64,000 nt of DNA from Marinovum algicola (GTDB lineage: Bacteria > Pseudomonadota > Alphaproteobacteria > Rhodobacterales > Rhodobacteraceae), in contig NZ_FNYY01000006.1 in the NCBI RefSeq assembly GCF_900109145.1, positions 1 to 64,000 of the forward strand. Reading direction: 5' to 3'. The position numbers and the translations under genes are program-made. Below are positions 48,916 through 57,521 of the stretch, one piece after another. Within the stretch, counting starts at the first letter, position 1. Each line of letters begins with the position of its first letter. The notes under the pieces were generated by a model. It saw only the letters and a list, made by a program, of their open reading frames with translations. It had not been told where the DNA came from and did no database searches.

Positions 48916-50037
48916 ATGCGACCTGACAGCGAGGCCGAACTGGCGGAGATGATTGCGGCGGCCGAAGCGCCGCTGCGGATAGGCGGCGGCGGGACGCGGG
49001 ATGTGGGGCGCGCGATTGCGGGTGACATGCTGGAGACCGGCGGGCTGTCGGGCATCCGGCTTTACGAACCCGGCGCGCTGACCATGGTGGCCGGGGCCGG
49101 AACGCCGCTTGCCGAGATCGAGGCGGCGCTGGCGGCGGAAGGCCAGCGGCTGGCCTTTGAACCGGGCGACTGGCGCGGGCTTCTGGGCACCGAGGGCGAA
49201 AGCACCATCGGCGGCGTCGTGGCGGCCAATGTCAGCGGGCCGCGGCGGGTGACGGCGGGGGCCTGTCGGGATTTCATGCTGGGAGTGCGCTTTGTCGATG
49301 GCGCCGGGCGCATCGTCAAGAACGGCGGGCGGGTGATGAAGAATGTCACCGGTTACGACCTGGTGAAGCTGATGAGCGGGTCCTGGGGCACCTTGGGCGT
49401 GCTGAGCGAGGTCTCTTTCAAGGTGCTGCCCGAGGCCGAGGCCAGGGGGGTGCTGCTGTGCGAAGGGCTGAGCGACGTGCAGGCGGTTTCGGCCCTGTCG
49501 CGCGCCCTTGGCGCACCTTGGGAGGTCAGCGGCGCGGCGCATTTGCAGCGCGGTCTCGACGGGGCGCCGGTGACGATGATCCGGGTCGAGGGGCTGGCGG
49601 ATTCGGTCGCCTATCGCTGCGGAGAATTGCAGAAGCTGCTGGCCGATATCGGCGATTTCACCGTGGAGCGCGATCCCGAGCGGACCGCGGCCGGCTGGCG
49701 GTATATTCGCGACGTGGCGCCGTTTCACGGGCGCGCCGGCGAGGTCTGGCGGCTTTCGGTCACGCCGAGCCAGGCGCCGGAGATCGTCGCGCGGCTGGAC
49801 GGGGCCGAGGCGGTATACGACTGGGGCGGCGGGCTGGTCTGGGTGCTGGTGCCCGACGGGACGCCGGTGCGCGCGGCCCTGACCGGCGGCCATGCGACGC
49901 TGTTCCGGGCCTCGGCGGCACGGCGGGCCGAGGCCGGGGTGTTCCAGCCGCAGCCCGCGCCGCTGGCCGCGCTCGAGGCCGGGCTGCGGGCGAAATTCGA
50001 TCCGAAGGGCATCCTCAATCCGGGGCTGATGGGGTAA
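48916..50037 (+). CDS. glcE: Glycolate oxidase subunit GlcE
   Basis: A 373-residue second FAD-binding subunit. RIGGGGTRDVGR, GTEGESTIGGVVAANVSGPRR and KNGGRVMKNVTGYDLVKLMSG are typical. It ends GILNPGLMG, three bases before glcF. The ATG at 48916 is set from the family N-terminus (MRPDSEAELAE); the ribosome-binding site is weak. Confidence 0.93.
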   Translation: MRPDSEAELAEMIAAAEAPLRIGGGGTRDVGRAIAGDMLETGGLSGIRLYEPGALTMVAGAGTPLAEIEAALAAEGQRLAFEPGDWRGLLGTEGESTIGGVVAANVSGPRRVTAGACRDFMLGVRFVDGAGRIVKNGGRVMKNVTGYDLVKLMSGSWGTLGVLSEVSFKVLPEAEARGVLLCEGLSDVQAVSALSRALGAPWEVSGAAHLQRGLDGAPVTMIRVEGLADSVAYRCGELQKLLADIGDFTVERDPERTAAGWRYIRDVAPFHGRAGEVWRLSVTPSQAPEIVARLDGAEAVYDWGGGLVWVLVPDGTPVRAALTGGHATLFRASAARRAEAGVFQPQPAPLAALEAGLRAKFDPKGILNPGLMG

Positions 50038-50040
50038 CAG

Positions 50041-51330
50041 ATGCAGACGACATTCACCGAAGAGCAGTTGCAGGATCCCGGCACCGCGCGCGCCAACGAG
50101 ATCCTGCGCGCCTGCGTGCATTGCGGCTTTTGCACTGCCACCTGTCCCACCTACCAGGTGCTGGGTGACGAGTTGGACAGCCCGCGCGGCCGCATCTACC
50201 TGATCAAGGACATGCTGGAGAACGAGCGGGTGCCCGACCCGACGACGGTCAAGCACATCGACCGCTGCCTGTCCTGCCTGGCCTGCATGACGACCTGCCC
50301 GTCGGGCGTGCATTACATGCACCTGGTCGATCACGCGCGGGCCTATATCGAGGAACACTACGACCGGCCCTGGGGTGACCGGGCGCTGCGCTGGCTGCTG
50401 GCGCGGATCCTGCCTTATCCGGGGCGGTTCCGGCTGGCGTTGCTGGGCGCCAAAATCGGCCGGCCCTTTGCGCGCTTGCTGCCCGATCCGCGGCTGCGCG
50501 CCATGCTGGAGATGGCGCCGAAGCGCATTCCGCCGGTCAGCCGCAACGACGATCCGCAGAGCTTTGCGCCCGAGGTGCCGCGCAAGACGCGGGTGGCGCT
50601 GATGACCGGCTGTGCGCAGAAGGCGCTCAACACCGATATCAACGACGCCACCATCCGCCTGCTGACCCGACTGGGCTGCGAAGTGGTGGTGGCCCGCGGC
50701 GCCGGCTGTTGCGGTGCGCTGACCCATCACATGGGCAAAACCGGCGAGAGCCATGCCGCGGCGGCAAAGAACATCCGCGCCTGGACGGCCGAGATCGACG
50801 GCGCGGGCCTGGATGCCATTGTCATCAACACCAGCGGCTGCGGCACCACGGTCAAGGATTACGGCCATATGTTCCGCAACGATCCGCTGGCGGCAGAGGC
50901 GGCACGGGTGTCAGAGCTCGCGATGGATATCAGCGAGCTCTTGATGACGCTCGACCTGCCGGAAAGCGCCGACAAGGGGCTCTGCGTGGCCTATCACGCC
51001 GCCTGTTCGCTGCAACACGGGCAAAAGATCAAGACCCATCCCAAGACCTTGCTGAAACGCGCCGGTTTCACAGTCGCCGAACCGGCCGACAGCCATCTGT
51101 GCTGCGGCTCGGCCGGCACCTACAACCTGATGCAGCCGGAGATTTCCGGCCAGCTCAAGGCGCGCAAGGTCACGACACTCGAGGCGGTCAGCCCGGATGT
51201 GATCGCCGCCGGCAACATCGGCTGCATGATGCAGATTGGCAGCGGCACCGGTGTGCCGGTGGTGCATACGGTCGAGCTTCTGGATTGGGCCACCGGTGGG
51301 CCGACGCCGCCCGCGCTCGCGCCGGAATGA
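50041..51330 (+). CDS. glcF: Glycolate oxidase iron-sulfur subunit GlcF
   Basis: 429 residues with two ferredoxin-type 4Fe-4S sites: Cys25, 28, 31, 35 (CVHCGFCTATCP) and Cys76, 79, 82, 86 (CLSCLACMTTCP). Two CCG domains follow (RGAGCCGALTHHMG and HLCCGSAGTYN), which bind a further cofactor and contact the membrane quinone path. It completes glcDEF; no glcG or glcC is nearby. Confidence 0.95.
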   Translation: MQTTFTEEQLQDPGTARANEILRACVHCGFCTATCPTYQVLGDELDSPRGRIYLIKDMLENERVPDPTTVKHIDRCLSCLACMTTCPSGVHYMHLVDHARAYIEEHYDRPWGDRALRWLLARILPYPGRFRLALLGAKIGRPFARLLPDPRLRAMLEMAPKRIPPVSRNDDPQSFAPEVPRKTRVALMTGCAQKALNTDINDATIRLLTRLGCEVVVARGAGCCGALTHHMGKTGESHAAAAKNIRAWTAEIDGAGLDAIVINTSGCGTTVKDYGHMFRNDPLAAEAARVSELAMDISELLMTLDLPESADKGLCVAYHAACSLQHGQKIKTHPKTLLKRAGFTVAEPADSHLCCGSAGTYNLMQPEISGQLKARKVTTLEAVSPDVIAAGNIGCMMQIGSGTGVPVVHTVELLDWATGGPTPPALAPE

Positions 51331-51401
51331 TACACCGAAAATGCCGCATTTTCGCCCAAAGTGCTTGATAGCCCGGTGAAAAGACCATCGGGAGGCAGAC
51401 C

Positions 51402-52184
51402 GTGCGCATCCTTTTCCTGCTTTTCGCCGCGCTGCTTTCGGCGACGGCGGCCTGGGCTGACATCCATCGCCTGCGACAGCTCAACACCGGCGACGAAAGC
51501 CGGGGATGGGAGGCCGTGGGCCGGATCGACTTTGACACCTCCGGGTTCTGCACCGGGGTGCTGGTGGCCCCCGACCTGGTGCTGACCGCCGGGCATTGCC
51601 TTTATGACAAGACCACCGGCCGCAAATTCACCGCGTCGGAAATCCGCTTCAGCGCCGGGCTGCGCAATGGTCGCGCCTCGGCCTATCGGGCGGTGAAACA
51701 CGCGGTGCTGCACCCGCGCTATCGGTTCTCGCGCAACACCGATGCCGCCCAGGTCAGGAACGACGTGGCGTTACTGCAACTGGCCCGGCCGATCCGCACC
51801 ACCGAGGTGGCGCCGTTCGACACCGCCGGCCGGCCCGGGCCGGGCGCGCGGATCAGCGTGGTGAGCTATGCCCATGACCGCGCCGAGGCGCCCTCGCTGC
51901 AAGAGGCCTGCGAAGTGGTCGACCGGCGGCGCGGCGTGCTGGTGATGTCCTGCGATGCCGATTTCGGGGCCTCGGGCGCGCCGGTATTTTCGCTGGCCAG
52001 CGGCGAGCCGCAGATCGTGTCGCTGATCTCGGCCAAGGCGGAATCGAACGGCACGCCGGTCTCGCTCGGCACCTCGCTGGCGGAGCCGCTGGCGGTGCTG
52101 ATGGTCGAGCTCAAGGCCCAGTCGCTGTTCCGGCAGGCCTCTGACAGAACGCGGCCGGGCGGGGCCAAGTTCATCCGCCCCTGA
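51402..52184 (+). CDS. Secreted trypsin-like serine protease
   Basis: 260 residues with signal peptide (RILFLLFAALLSATAAWA). The chymotrypsin-fold triad is complete: His65 in TAGHC, Asp121 in NDVALLQL and Ser191 in DFGASGAPVF. Cys50-Cys66 and Cys170-Cys184 are likely disulfides. The GTG at 51402 follows GGGAGG. It stands alone; a hairpin at 52200-52217 follows. The target is unknown. Confidence 0.9.
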   Translation: MRILFLLFAALLSATAAWADIHRLRQLNTGDESRGWEAVGRIDFDTSGFCTGVLVAPDLVLTAGHCLYDKTTGRKFTASEIRFSAGLRNGRASAYRAVKHAVLHPRYRFSRNTDAAQVRNDVALLQLARPIRTTEVAPFDTAGRPGPGARISVVSYAHDRAEAPSLQEACEVVDRRRGVLVMSCDADFGASGAPVFSLASGEPQIVSLISAKAESNGTPVSLGTSLAEPLAVLMVELKAQSLFRQASDRTRPGGAKFIRP

Positions 52185-52199
52185 GCCGATGCCGACTGC

Positions 52200-52220
52200 G
52201 ATCACGCTTGCGTGATCTTT
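52200..52220 (+). terminator. Hairpin after the protease gene
   Basis: GATCACGC pairs with GCGTGATC around TT and is followed by TTT, 16 bases past the protease stop codon. It is short-tailed, so it is either a weak terminator or an operator for the hsp20 promoter region. Confidence 0.45.
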
Positions 52221-52244
52221 CGTTCGAGGCGGGGTTCCGACCCT

Positions 52245-52272
52245 CTTGAAACCGCGAAATCCATCCCCAAAT
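52245..52272 (+). promoter_or_regulatory. Heat-shock (sigma-32) promoter of hsp20
   Basis: CTTGAAA (52245-52251) and CCCCAAAT (52265-52272) with a 13-base spacer are an almost perfect sigma-32 promoter. The predicted 5' UTR is about 90 bases, matching ROSE-controlled small heat-shock genes. Confidence 0.8.
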
Positions 52273-52344
52273 CAGCCCTGTCCGGACGCCACAACGGGTC
52301 TGGACGCCTGACGCGCCTGTCCCCAAGGGAAGGCGCAACATAAT

Positions 52345-52368
52345 GGTATCGCTCAATGGAGGATGACC
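52345..52368 (+). promoter_or_regulatory. ROSE-like RNA thermometer hairpin over the hsp20 Shine-Dalgarno
   Basis: GGTATC (52345-52350), a bulged G, and CTC (52352-52354) pair with GAGGAT (52359-52364) and ACC (52366-52368) around loop AATG. This buries GGAGG, six bases before the ATG at 52370. TCGCT opposite AGGA with a bulged G is the UYGCU core of ROSE elements. Melting on heat shock would free the ribosome site. Confidence 0.7.
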
Positions 52369-52369
52369 C

Positions 52370-52840
52370 ATGCGTAGCTTTGATTTTGCACCGCTTTACC
52401 GTGCAACCGTCGGTTTTGACCAAATGGCCGACCTGATGGATCGCGTTCTGGCCAATGATGTCCAGTCGCAGACCTATCCCCCCTACAACATCGAAAAGAC
52501 CGCCGAAGATGCCTATCGCATCTCGATCGCCGTCGCAGGCTTTGCCGATCAGGACCTGAACGTCGAGGTGAAGGAAAAGGCGCTTGTAGTTTCGGCCCGC
52601 AAGGCCGAAGAGGACGAAGAGCGCAGCTATCTGCACCGCGGCATCGCCACCCGTGCCTTTGAACGCCGGTTCCATCTGGCCGATCACGTCAAGGTGGTGG
52701 GCGCCAGCCATGAAAACGGCATGCTGCACATCGACCTCGAGCGCGAGATCCCCGAGGCGCTGAAACCGCGCCGGATCGAGATTGCCAATGGCACCAAGGC
52801 GATCGAGAAAGACGTGGTTGACGCCAAGGCCGTCAACTAA
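52370..52840 (+). CDS. Small heat-shock protein (Hsp20/IbpA type)
   Basis: 156 residues. The alpha-crystallin domain lies at about 40-125 (YPPYNIEKTAEDAYRISIAVAGF, the ARKAEEDEERSYLHRGIATRAFERRFHLADHVKV strands), ending with the IEIAN tail. It is the usual IbpA-type N-terminus RSFDFAPLYRATVGFDQMADLMD. It holds unfolding proteins for DnaK/ClpB. Expression is doubly heat-controlled, by sigma-32 and the ROSE-like hairpin. Confidence 0.96.
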   Translation: MRSFDFAPLYRATVGFDQMADLMDRVLANDVQSQTYPPYNIEKTAEDAYRISIAVAGFADQDLNVEVKEKALVVSARKAEEDEERSYLHRGIATRAFERRFHLADHVKVVGASHENGMLHIDLEREIPEALKPRRIEIANGTKAIEKDVVDAKAVN

Positions 52841-52861
52841 CGCACTTCGGCCCGTGTTTCG

Positions 52862-52890
52862 AGCCCCTCGGTTTTTCCGGGGGGCTTTTT
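52862..52890 (+). terminator. hsp20 terminator
   Basis: AGCCCCTCGG pairs with CCGGGGGGCT around TTTTT and is followed by TTTTT, directly after hsp20. Confidence 0.8.
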
Positions 52891-52960
52891 CATGTCCGGG
52901 CGCCGTTTGCCTCTGGCAACCTCGGGCCGTTCTGCCATGATCCCCGCCGGGGGCGCAGAC

Positions 52961-53569
52961 ATGAAACTCGATCACATCGCAATCTCCGGTGAAACCCGCG
53001 ATGCCGCCGCGGCCCATGTGCAGGCGGCCTTGGGCATGGCATTGCGGCCGGGGGGCGCGCACCGATATTTCGGCACCCACAACCACCTGCTGGGGCTGGC
53101 CGAGGGGCTCTATCTGGAGGCGATTTCGATCGACCCCGCGGCCCGGGTGCCGGCCTATCCGCGCTGGTTCGGCCTCGATGACTTTGTCGGCGCGCCGCGG
53201 CTGACAACCTGGATTTGCCGCACCGAAGACCTGTCGACGCTGGTGCGCGACCTGCCCGAGGCGGGCGAGATCGTGGCCCTGGAGCGCGGCGATCTGAAAT
53301 GGCGCATGGCGGTGCCGCCGGACGGGCACCTGCCCTTCGATGGCTGCTTTCCGGCCCTGATCCAGTGGGACAGCCCGACCCCGCCGGGCGAGACCCTGCC
53401 ATCCTCGGGCTGCACGCTCGAAACGCTCACGGTCGCGCATCCCGAGGCCGACCGGTTGCACCAGCGGCTGGCGCCCTATCTGATGGACGCCCGCGTGCAG
53501 TTTCAGCCCGGATCGGCGCATCTTGAGGCGCGCCTGACGGGCCCGGCCGGCCCGGTAACCTTGCGATGA
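52961..53569 (+). CDS. VOC-family (glyoxalase-like) protein
   Basis: 202 residues beginning MKLDHIAISGETRDAAAAHVQAALG, typical of the glyoxalase-like domain PF13468. HNHLLGLAEGLYLEAISID follows, then a second module. The substrate is unknown. The start at 52961 fits the fold's first strand; an ATG at 52937 is also possible. Its stop codon overlaps the acetyltransferase start (ATGA). Confidence 0.85.
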   Translation: MKLDHIAISGETRDAAAAHVQAALGMALRPGGAHRYFGTHNHLLGLAEGLYLEAISIDPAARVPAYPRWFGLDDFVGAPRLTTWICRTEDLSTLVRDLPEAGEIVALERGDLKWRMAVPPDGHLPFDGCFPALIQWDSPTPPGETLPSSGCTLETLTVAHPEADRLHQRLAPYLMDARVQFQPGSAHLEARLTGPAGPVTLR

Positions 53570-54042
53570 TCGTCCGTCCGGCTACGCCGCGCGACGCCCG
53601 CGGCATTGTCGATCTGGTCAATCCGGTGATCCGCGACACCGCCATCACCTTTACCACCGCCGAGAAATCCACCCGCGATATCGTCACCGCGATCCGCGAT
53701 GGTGGCGCCTATTTCGTGGCCTGCGACGGCGACCGGATCATCGGCTATGCCTGTTACTTCCCGTTTCGCAGCGGGCCGGGCTATCGCCATACCAAAGAGC
53801 ATTCCATCGCCCTTCTGCCCGAGGCGCGCGGCACCGGCGTCGGGCGGCGGCTGATGGCACTGCTCGAGGACCACGCACGCGCCCGCGAGGTGCATTCGCT
53901 TTTTGCCGGCGTTAGCGGCGAAAATCCCGATGGCGTCGCCTTTCACAAGGCGATCGGCTTTGCCGAGGTGGCGCGGCTGCCGGAGGTCGGACACAAGTTT
54001 GGCCGCTGGATGGACCTGGTTCTGCTGCAAAAAATGTTATGA
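53566..54042 (+). CDS. GNAT-family N-acetyltransferase (phosphinothricin acetyltransferase-like)
   Basis: 158 residues: MIVRPATPRDARGIVDLVNPVIRDTAITF, then the acetyl-CoA motif LLPEARGTGVGRRLMALLEDHA and GVSGENPDGVAFHKAIGFAEV. This pattern matches the PAT/YncA branch of GNATs that acetylate amino-acid analogues. The substrate is not determined. It overlaps the VOC gene by four bases. Confidence 0.9.
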   Translation: MIVRPATPRDARGIVDLVNPVIRDTAITFTTAEKSTRDIVTAIRDGGAYFVACDGDRIIGYACYFPFRSGPGYRHTKEHSIALLPEARGTGVGRRLMALLEDHARAREVHSLFAGVSGENPDGVAFHKAIGFAEVARLPEVGHKFGRWMDLVLLQKML

Positions 54043-54085
54043 TTGTCACACTGACTTATGCCGCGCTGCGGTATAGGCTTGTCGC

Positions 54086-54775
54086 ATGTCGATCTGGTCT
54101 CGCATATCCGCCGCCCTTTCCGCGCTTGCCAGCGGGGAACCGCTGAGCGACGTCTTTGACCGCCTGCGCACCCCGCCGGAACGCAGCGTGGCCTTTACCA
54201 TCGCCGTCATCGCCCTGGGCGCCAAGATGGCCAAGGCCGACGGGCTGGTCAAAAAGGTCGAGGTCACGGCCTTTCGTGAGGTGTTTTTCATCGCCCCCGA
54301 GGACGAGGCGCAGGCCGCCCGTGTCTTCAACCTCGCGCGGCAGGACGTCGCCGGCTATGAGGATTACGCCCGCCGCGTGCGCGCGATGTTCGATGACACC
54401 CGCGCGCCGCTGACCGACCTGCTCGAGGGGCTGTTTCACATCGCCGTCTCCGATGGCAGCTATCATCCGGCCGAGGATGAATTCCTGCGCAATGTGGCCG
54501 CGATTTTCGGGCTGGATGATCGCCAGTTTCTGGCCCTGCGCACCCGCTTTGTCCCGGATGCCGACAAGGATCCCTATTCGGTGCTCGGCGTCAGCCCCGA
54601 CATGCCGCTGGCCGAGATCCGCCGGATCTGGCGTAAGGCGGTCCGCGACAGCCACCCCGACCGGATGATCGCACGCGGCGTACCCGAAGAGGCGGTGCGG
54701 ATGAGCGAAAAGCGCCTGATCGACATCAACAAGGCCTGGGAAGAGATCCAGGCCAGCCAGAGCGAACCCGCCTGA
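54086..54775 (+). CDS. TerB-like plus J-domain protein (DjlA type)
   Basis: 229 residues: an N-terminal TerB-type helical domain (about 35-145, VIALGAKMAKADGLVKKVEV, HIAVSDGSYHPAEDEFLRNVA) and a C-terminal J domain (about 163-225) with the HPD motif in RDSHPDR. It should stimulate DnaK ATPase. Unlike DjlA it lacks an N-terminal membrane helix. Its stop codon abuts the stop of the convergent L,D-transpeptidase gene with no gap. Confidence 0.93.
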   Translation: MSIWSRISAALSALASGEPLSDVFDRLRTPPERSVAFTIAVIALGAKMAKADGLVKKVEVTAFREVFFIAPEDEAQAARVFNLARQDVAGYEDYARRVRAMFDDTRAPLTDLLEGLFHIAVSDGSYHPAEDEFLRNVAAIFGLDDRQFLALRTRFVPDADKDPYSVLGVSPDMPLAEIRRIWRKAVRDSHPDRMIARGVPEEAVRMSEKRLIDINKAWEEIQASQSEPA

Positions 54776-55267
54776 TCAGGGCCGGATGGTGATCGGCGTG
54801 CCATTGCGCACCATGGCATAGATGTCGCGCATTTCGGCATTGCTCACCGCGATACAGCCCGCCGTCCAGTCGCGCCCGCCCTTGCGGTTCTTCCACGGTC
54901 GGCCGTGGATGAAGATGTCGCCGCCGGGGCTGACCCCGGCGTCCCGCGCGCGGCGGATGTCCTCTTCATTCGGGTAATCGATGCCGATCGAGAGATAGAA
55001 GCTGCTGTTGGGATTGCGCCGGTCGATGCGGTATTCGCCCTCGGGGGTGCGGCCGTCGCCCTCCTGCGCCTTGTGGCCGGCGGGCGCAAATCCCAAGCCC
55101 ACGTCATATTGTTCGAGCACCTGGGTGTCATGCAGCAGATACATCTTGCGCGCACCCTTGTCGACGACCACGCGGGTGACCTCGGGGCCGGTATATGTAT
55201 AGAACTTGCTGCACGCCGTGGCCGTGAGGGCCAAGGATACCAACAGGATTGCTCGAAGAACCCGCAT
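54776..55267 (-). CDS. L,D-transpeptidase lipoprotein
   Basis: 163 residues from MRVLRAILLVSLALTATAC, with lipidated Cys19. The YkuD domain covers VTRVVVDKGARKMYLLHD to the active site IFIHGRPWKNRKGG and DWTAGCIAVSN, with the catalytic Cys and His in place. ErfK/YcfS-type enzymes attach lipoproteins to peptidoglycan or form 3-3 cross-links. The ATG at 55267 is preferred to the GTG at 55273. Confidence 0.92.
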   Translation of the reverse strand: MRVLRAILLVSLALTATACSKFYTYTGPEVTRVVVDKGARKMYLLHDTQVLEQYDVGLGFAPAGHKAQEGDGRTPEGEYRIDRRNPNSSFYLSIGIDYPNEEDIRRARDAGVSPGGDIFIHGRPWKNRKGGRDWTAGCIAVSNAEMRDIYAMVRNGTPITIRP

Positions 55268-55331
55268 CTGCACTGCCCCGGTTTTGATTTTTTCCCCTTA
55301 TACCATGGGGCAAATCAGCCGCGAAGAGACT

Positions 55332-56105
55332 TTATCGGCGCTGAGCGTCTTCCAGCCGTTTCTCGATCGCCTCAAGCCGCACCAGAACCTCGTCGCGATA
55401 GGTGTTGGTGGCGGCGGTATCCTCTTCGCTGTGGGCGTCCTGCATCGAGTTGACGATCAGGCCGACCAGAAGGTTCACCACCGCGAAGGTGGTGACCATG
55501 ATGAAGGGCACGAAGAACGCCCAGGCGTAGGGATAGACCTCCATCACCGGGCGCACGATGCCCATCGACCAGCTTTCCAGCGTCATGATCTGGAACAGCG
55601 AATAGGCCGAGGCGCCAAGATCGCCGAACCAGTCGGGGAAGCTGTCGCCAAAGAGCTTGGTCGCCATCACCGCCGCGATATAGAAGATCAGCGCCATCAG
55701 AAGGAAGACACTGGCCATCCCGGGCAGCGCGGTCAGAAACCCCTCGACCACCCGGCGCAGGCGCGGCGCCACGGTCAGCAGGCGCAGCACCCGCAGGATG
55801 CGCAGGGCGCGCAGCACCGAAAGGCCCTGCGCCGCAGGCACCAGCGAAATGCCGACGATCACGAAATCGAAAATGTTCCACGGCCGGCGAAAGAAGCCGA
55901 GGCCCTGGGCGTACATCTTGAGCGCCAGTTCCACCACGAAGACCGCTAGGCAGGCCATGTCGAGCGCCACGATCAGCGGGCCGGCCTGCGCCATCAGCGG
56001 ATCCGAGGTCTCGAGCCCGAGGATCATCGCGTTGAACAGGATCACCCCGATGATCGTGTTGCGCACCCATGCCTGTTCCAGCCATGCCGCCAGTCTGTCC
56101 CGCAT
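55332..56105 (-). CDS. Voltage-gated sodium channel (BacNav)
   Basis: A 257-residue six-helix channel subunit that assembles as a tetramer. S4 has regularly spaced arginines (RALRILRVLRLLTVAPRLRR at 99-118). The selectivity filter TLESWS (175-180) is that of NaChBac and the roseobacter channels NavSp1 and NavRosD. S6 spans about 197-220, followed by an acidic neck and a C-terminal coiled coil (about 235-255). It is probably tied to sodium balance or motility. Confidence 0.95.
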   Translation of the reverse strand: MRDRLAAWLEQAWVRNTIIGVILFNAMILGLETSDPLMAQAGPLIVALDMACLAVFVVELALKMYAQGLGFFRRPWNIFDFVIVGISLVPAAQGLSVLRALRILRVLRLLTVAPRLRRVVEGFLTALPGMASVFLLMALIFYIAAVMATKLFGDSFPDWFGDLGASAYSLFQIMTLESWSMGIVRPVMEVYPYAWAFFVPFIMVTTFAVVNLLVGLIVNSMQDAHSEEDTAATNTYRDEVLVRLEAIEKRLEDAQRR

Positions 56106-56128
56106 CTGCCTGCCCCTTTTGTCCGGCG

Positions 56129-57352
56129 TCAGATATGTGCGCGCGAAAACCGCGCTGCAAGCTCGATATGGCTGGACCAGCGGAATTGGTCCACCACCTG
56201 CACCCAGTCGAGCAGATAGCCGCCGGCCCGCAGCACCGCCGCATCGCGCGCGAAAGTGACCGGGTTGCAGGAGACAAAGCCCAGCACCGGCACCTTGCTT
56301 TCCGCGATCTGGCGCACCTGCGCCTCGGCCCCGGCGCGCGGCGGATCGAGCACCAGCGCGTCGTACCGCTCCAGCTCCTGCGGCAGCAGCGGGTTGCGAA
56401 ACAGGTCGCGGGCTTCGGTGGTGACCTTCTTCAGCCCCTCGGCCTTGCGCCAGCCCCCGTCGAGCGCCCGCAGCATCGCGGCCTCGCCCTCGACCGCATG
56501 CACCTCGGCGCCGCGCGCCAGCGGCAGGGCGAACGTGCCGCAGCCGGCAAAGAGATCGGCGATATGGCCGGCCCCGCCCACCGCTTCGATCATCGCCGCC
56601 GTCAGCACCGCCTGGCCATGGGCGGTGGCCTGAAGAAAGGCGCCGGGCGGCGGGACGACACGGATGCCGTCAAAGCGCTGGCCCGGAGGGGTGCGCATGG
56701 CGATCGGCTCGTCCTCCCAGACCAACCGGGCGATCCGCTGCTGGCCGGCCAGCTCCGCCAGCGCCACCTCGAGCGCGCGATCCAGCGGTTTGCCGCCCCG
56801 GGCCAGCACGTCCAGCCCGTCCTCTGACAGGGTGATCTGTACCGACACTTCGCCCTTGCGACTGCCACCCAAGGCCGCCAGCGCTTCGGCCAGCGGGCGT
56901 GCGGCCAGCAGATCGGGATGCAGCAGGTGGCAATCGGGGATCTCGACGATCACACCCGAGGCACGGCCGTGAAAACCCGCCATCGCGCCTTTCTTGGTGC
57001 GCCGGGCGGAAAAGGTCGCCCGCCGGCGGCTCTGCGCCGGCGAGGTGGCGATGGGGCGAAAAGCGGCCTCGATGCCCTGGGCCGACAGCGCGCGGATGAC
57101 GATGTCCTGTTTCCAGCCGGCGACGAAGTCATCCGAGGCATGCATCAGCTGACAGCCGCCGCAGGCCTTGAAATGGCGGCAGGGCGGCGCCACGCGATGC
57201 TCCGAGGGTGCGAGGATTCTGACGTCGCGCAGCCGGTCCCCCTCAACGGTGCCGCTGACGGTCTCGCCGGGCAGGGTCAGGGGCGCAAACAGCGGGCCTT
57301 CGGCGATGCCGTCGCCCTGATGGCCGAGGCGGAGTATGTCATGCTGGGTCAT
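56129..57352 (-). CDS. RlmD/TrmA-family RNA uracil-C5 methyltransferase
   Basis: 407 residues: a TRAM-like N-terminus, a 4Fe-4S cluster set Cys58, Cys64, Cys67 (CRHFKACGGC) with a fourth Cys in IPDCHLLHP, AdoMet site DLFAGCGTFALPLA, and catalytic Cys in VSCNPVTFARD with DPPRAG. It makes 5-methyluridine in 23S rRNA or tRNA; the exact site cannot be read. The start at 57352 overlaps the end of a broken P-loop gene. Confidence 0.92.
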   Translation of the reverse strand: MTQHDILRLGHQGDGIAEGPLFAPLTLPGETVSGTVEGDRLRDVRILAPSEHRVAPPCRHFKACGGCQLMHASDDFVAGWKQDIVIRALSAQGIEAAFRPIATSPAQSRRRATFSARRTKKGAMAGFHGRASGVIVEIPDCHLLHPDLLAARPLAEALAALGGSRKGEVSVQITLSEDGLDVLARGGKPLDRALEVALAELAGQQRIARLVWEDEPIAMRTPPGQRFDGIRVVPPPGAFLQATAHGQAVLTAAMIEAVGGAGHIADLFAGCGTFALPLARGAEVHAVEGEAAMLRALDGGWRKAEGLKKVTTEARDLFRNPLLPQELERYDALVLDPPRAGAEAQVRQIAESKVPVLGFVSCNPVTFARDAAVLRAGGYLLDWVQVVDQFRWSSHIELAARFSRAHI

Positions 57353-57521
57353 GCCCGGGCTTTTGCCTGCAATCGCCGGCGCTGTCGAGAGAGGCGAGAA
57401 AGGCCCGCACCGCCCGCGGCGAGCGCAACACATGCCCCGGCAGGCCCGGACGCACACCGATCAGCCGGGCCAGGATGGATTTGCCGCCGCCCGGCTGGCC
57501 GACGATCGTGATCCGCTTCAT
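57339..57521 (-). pseudogene. Internally deleted P-loop (adenylate-kinase/topology-modulation-like) gene remnant
   Basis: A 60-codon frame: MKRITIVGQPGGGKSILARLIG is the start and Walker A of a small NTPase. It jumps almost at once to HVLRSPRAVRAFLASLDSAG, which resembles the far C-terminus of FlaR/topology-modulation-type kinases. The middle (roughly 120 or more residues expected) is missing while the frame is kept, so I read it as an in-frame deletion. It is coupled by ATGA to the upstream exporter gene and runs into rlmD-like. Confidence 0.6.
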
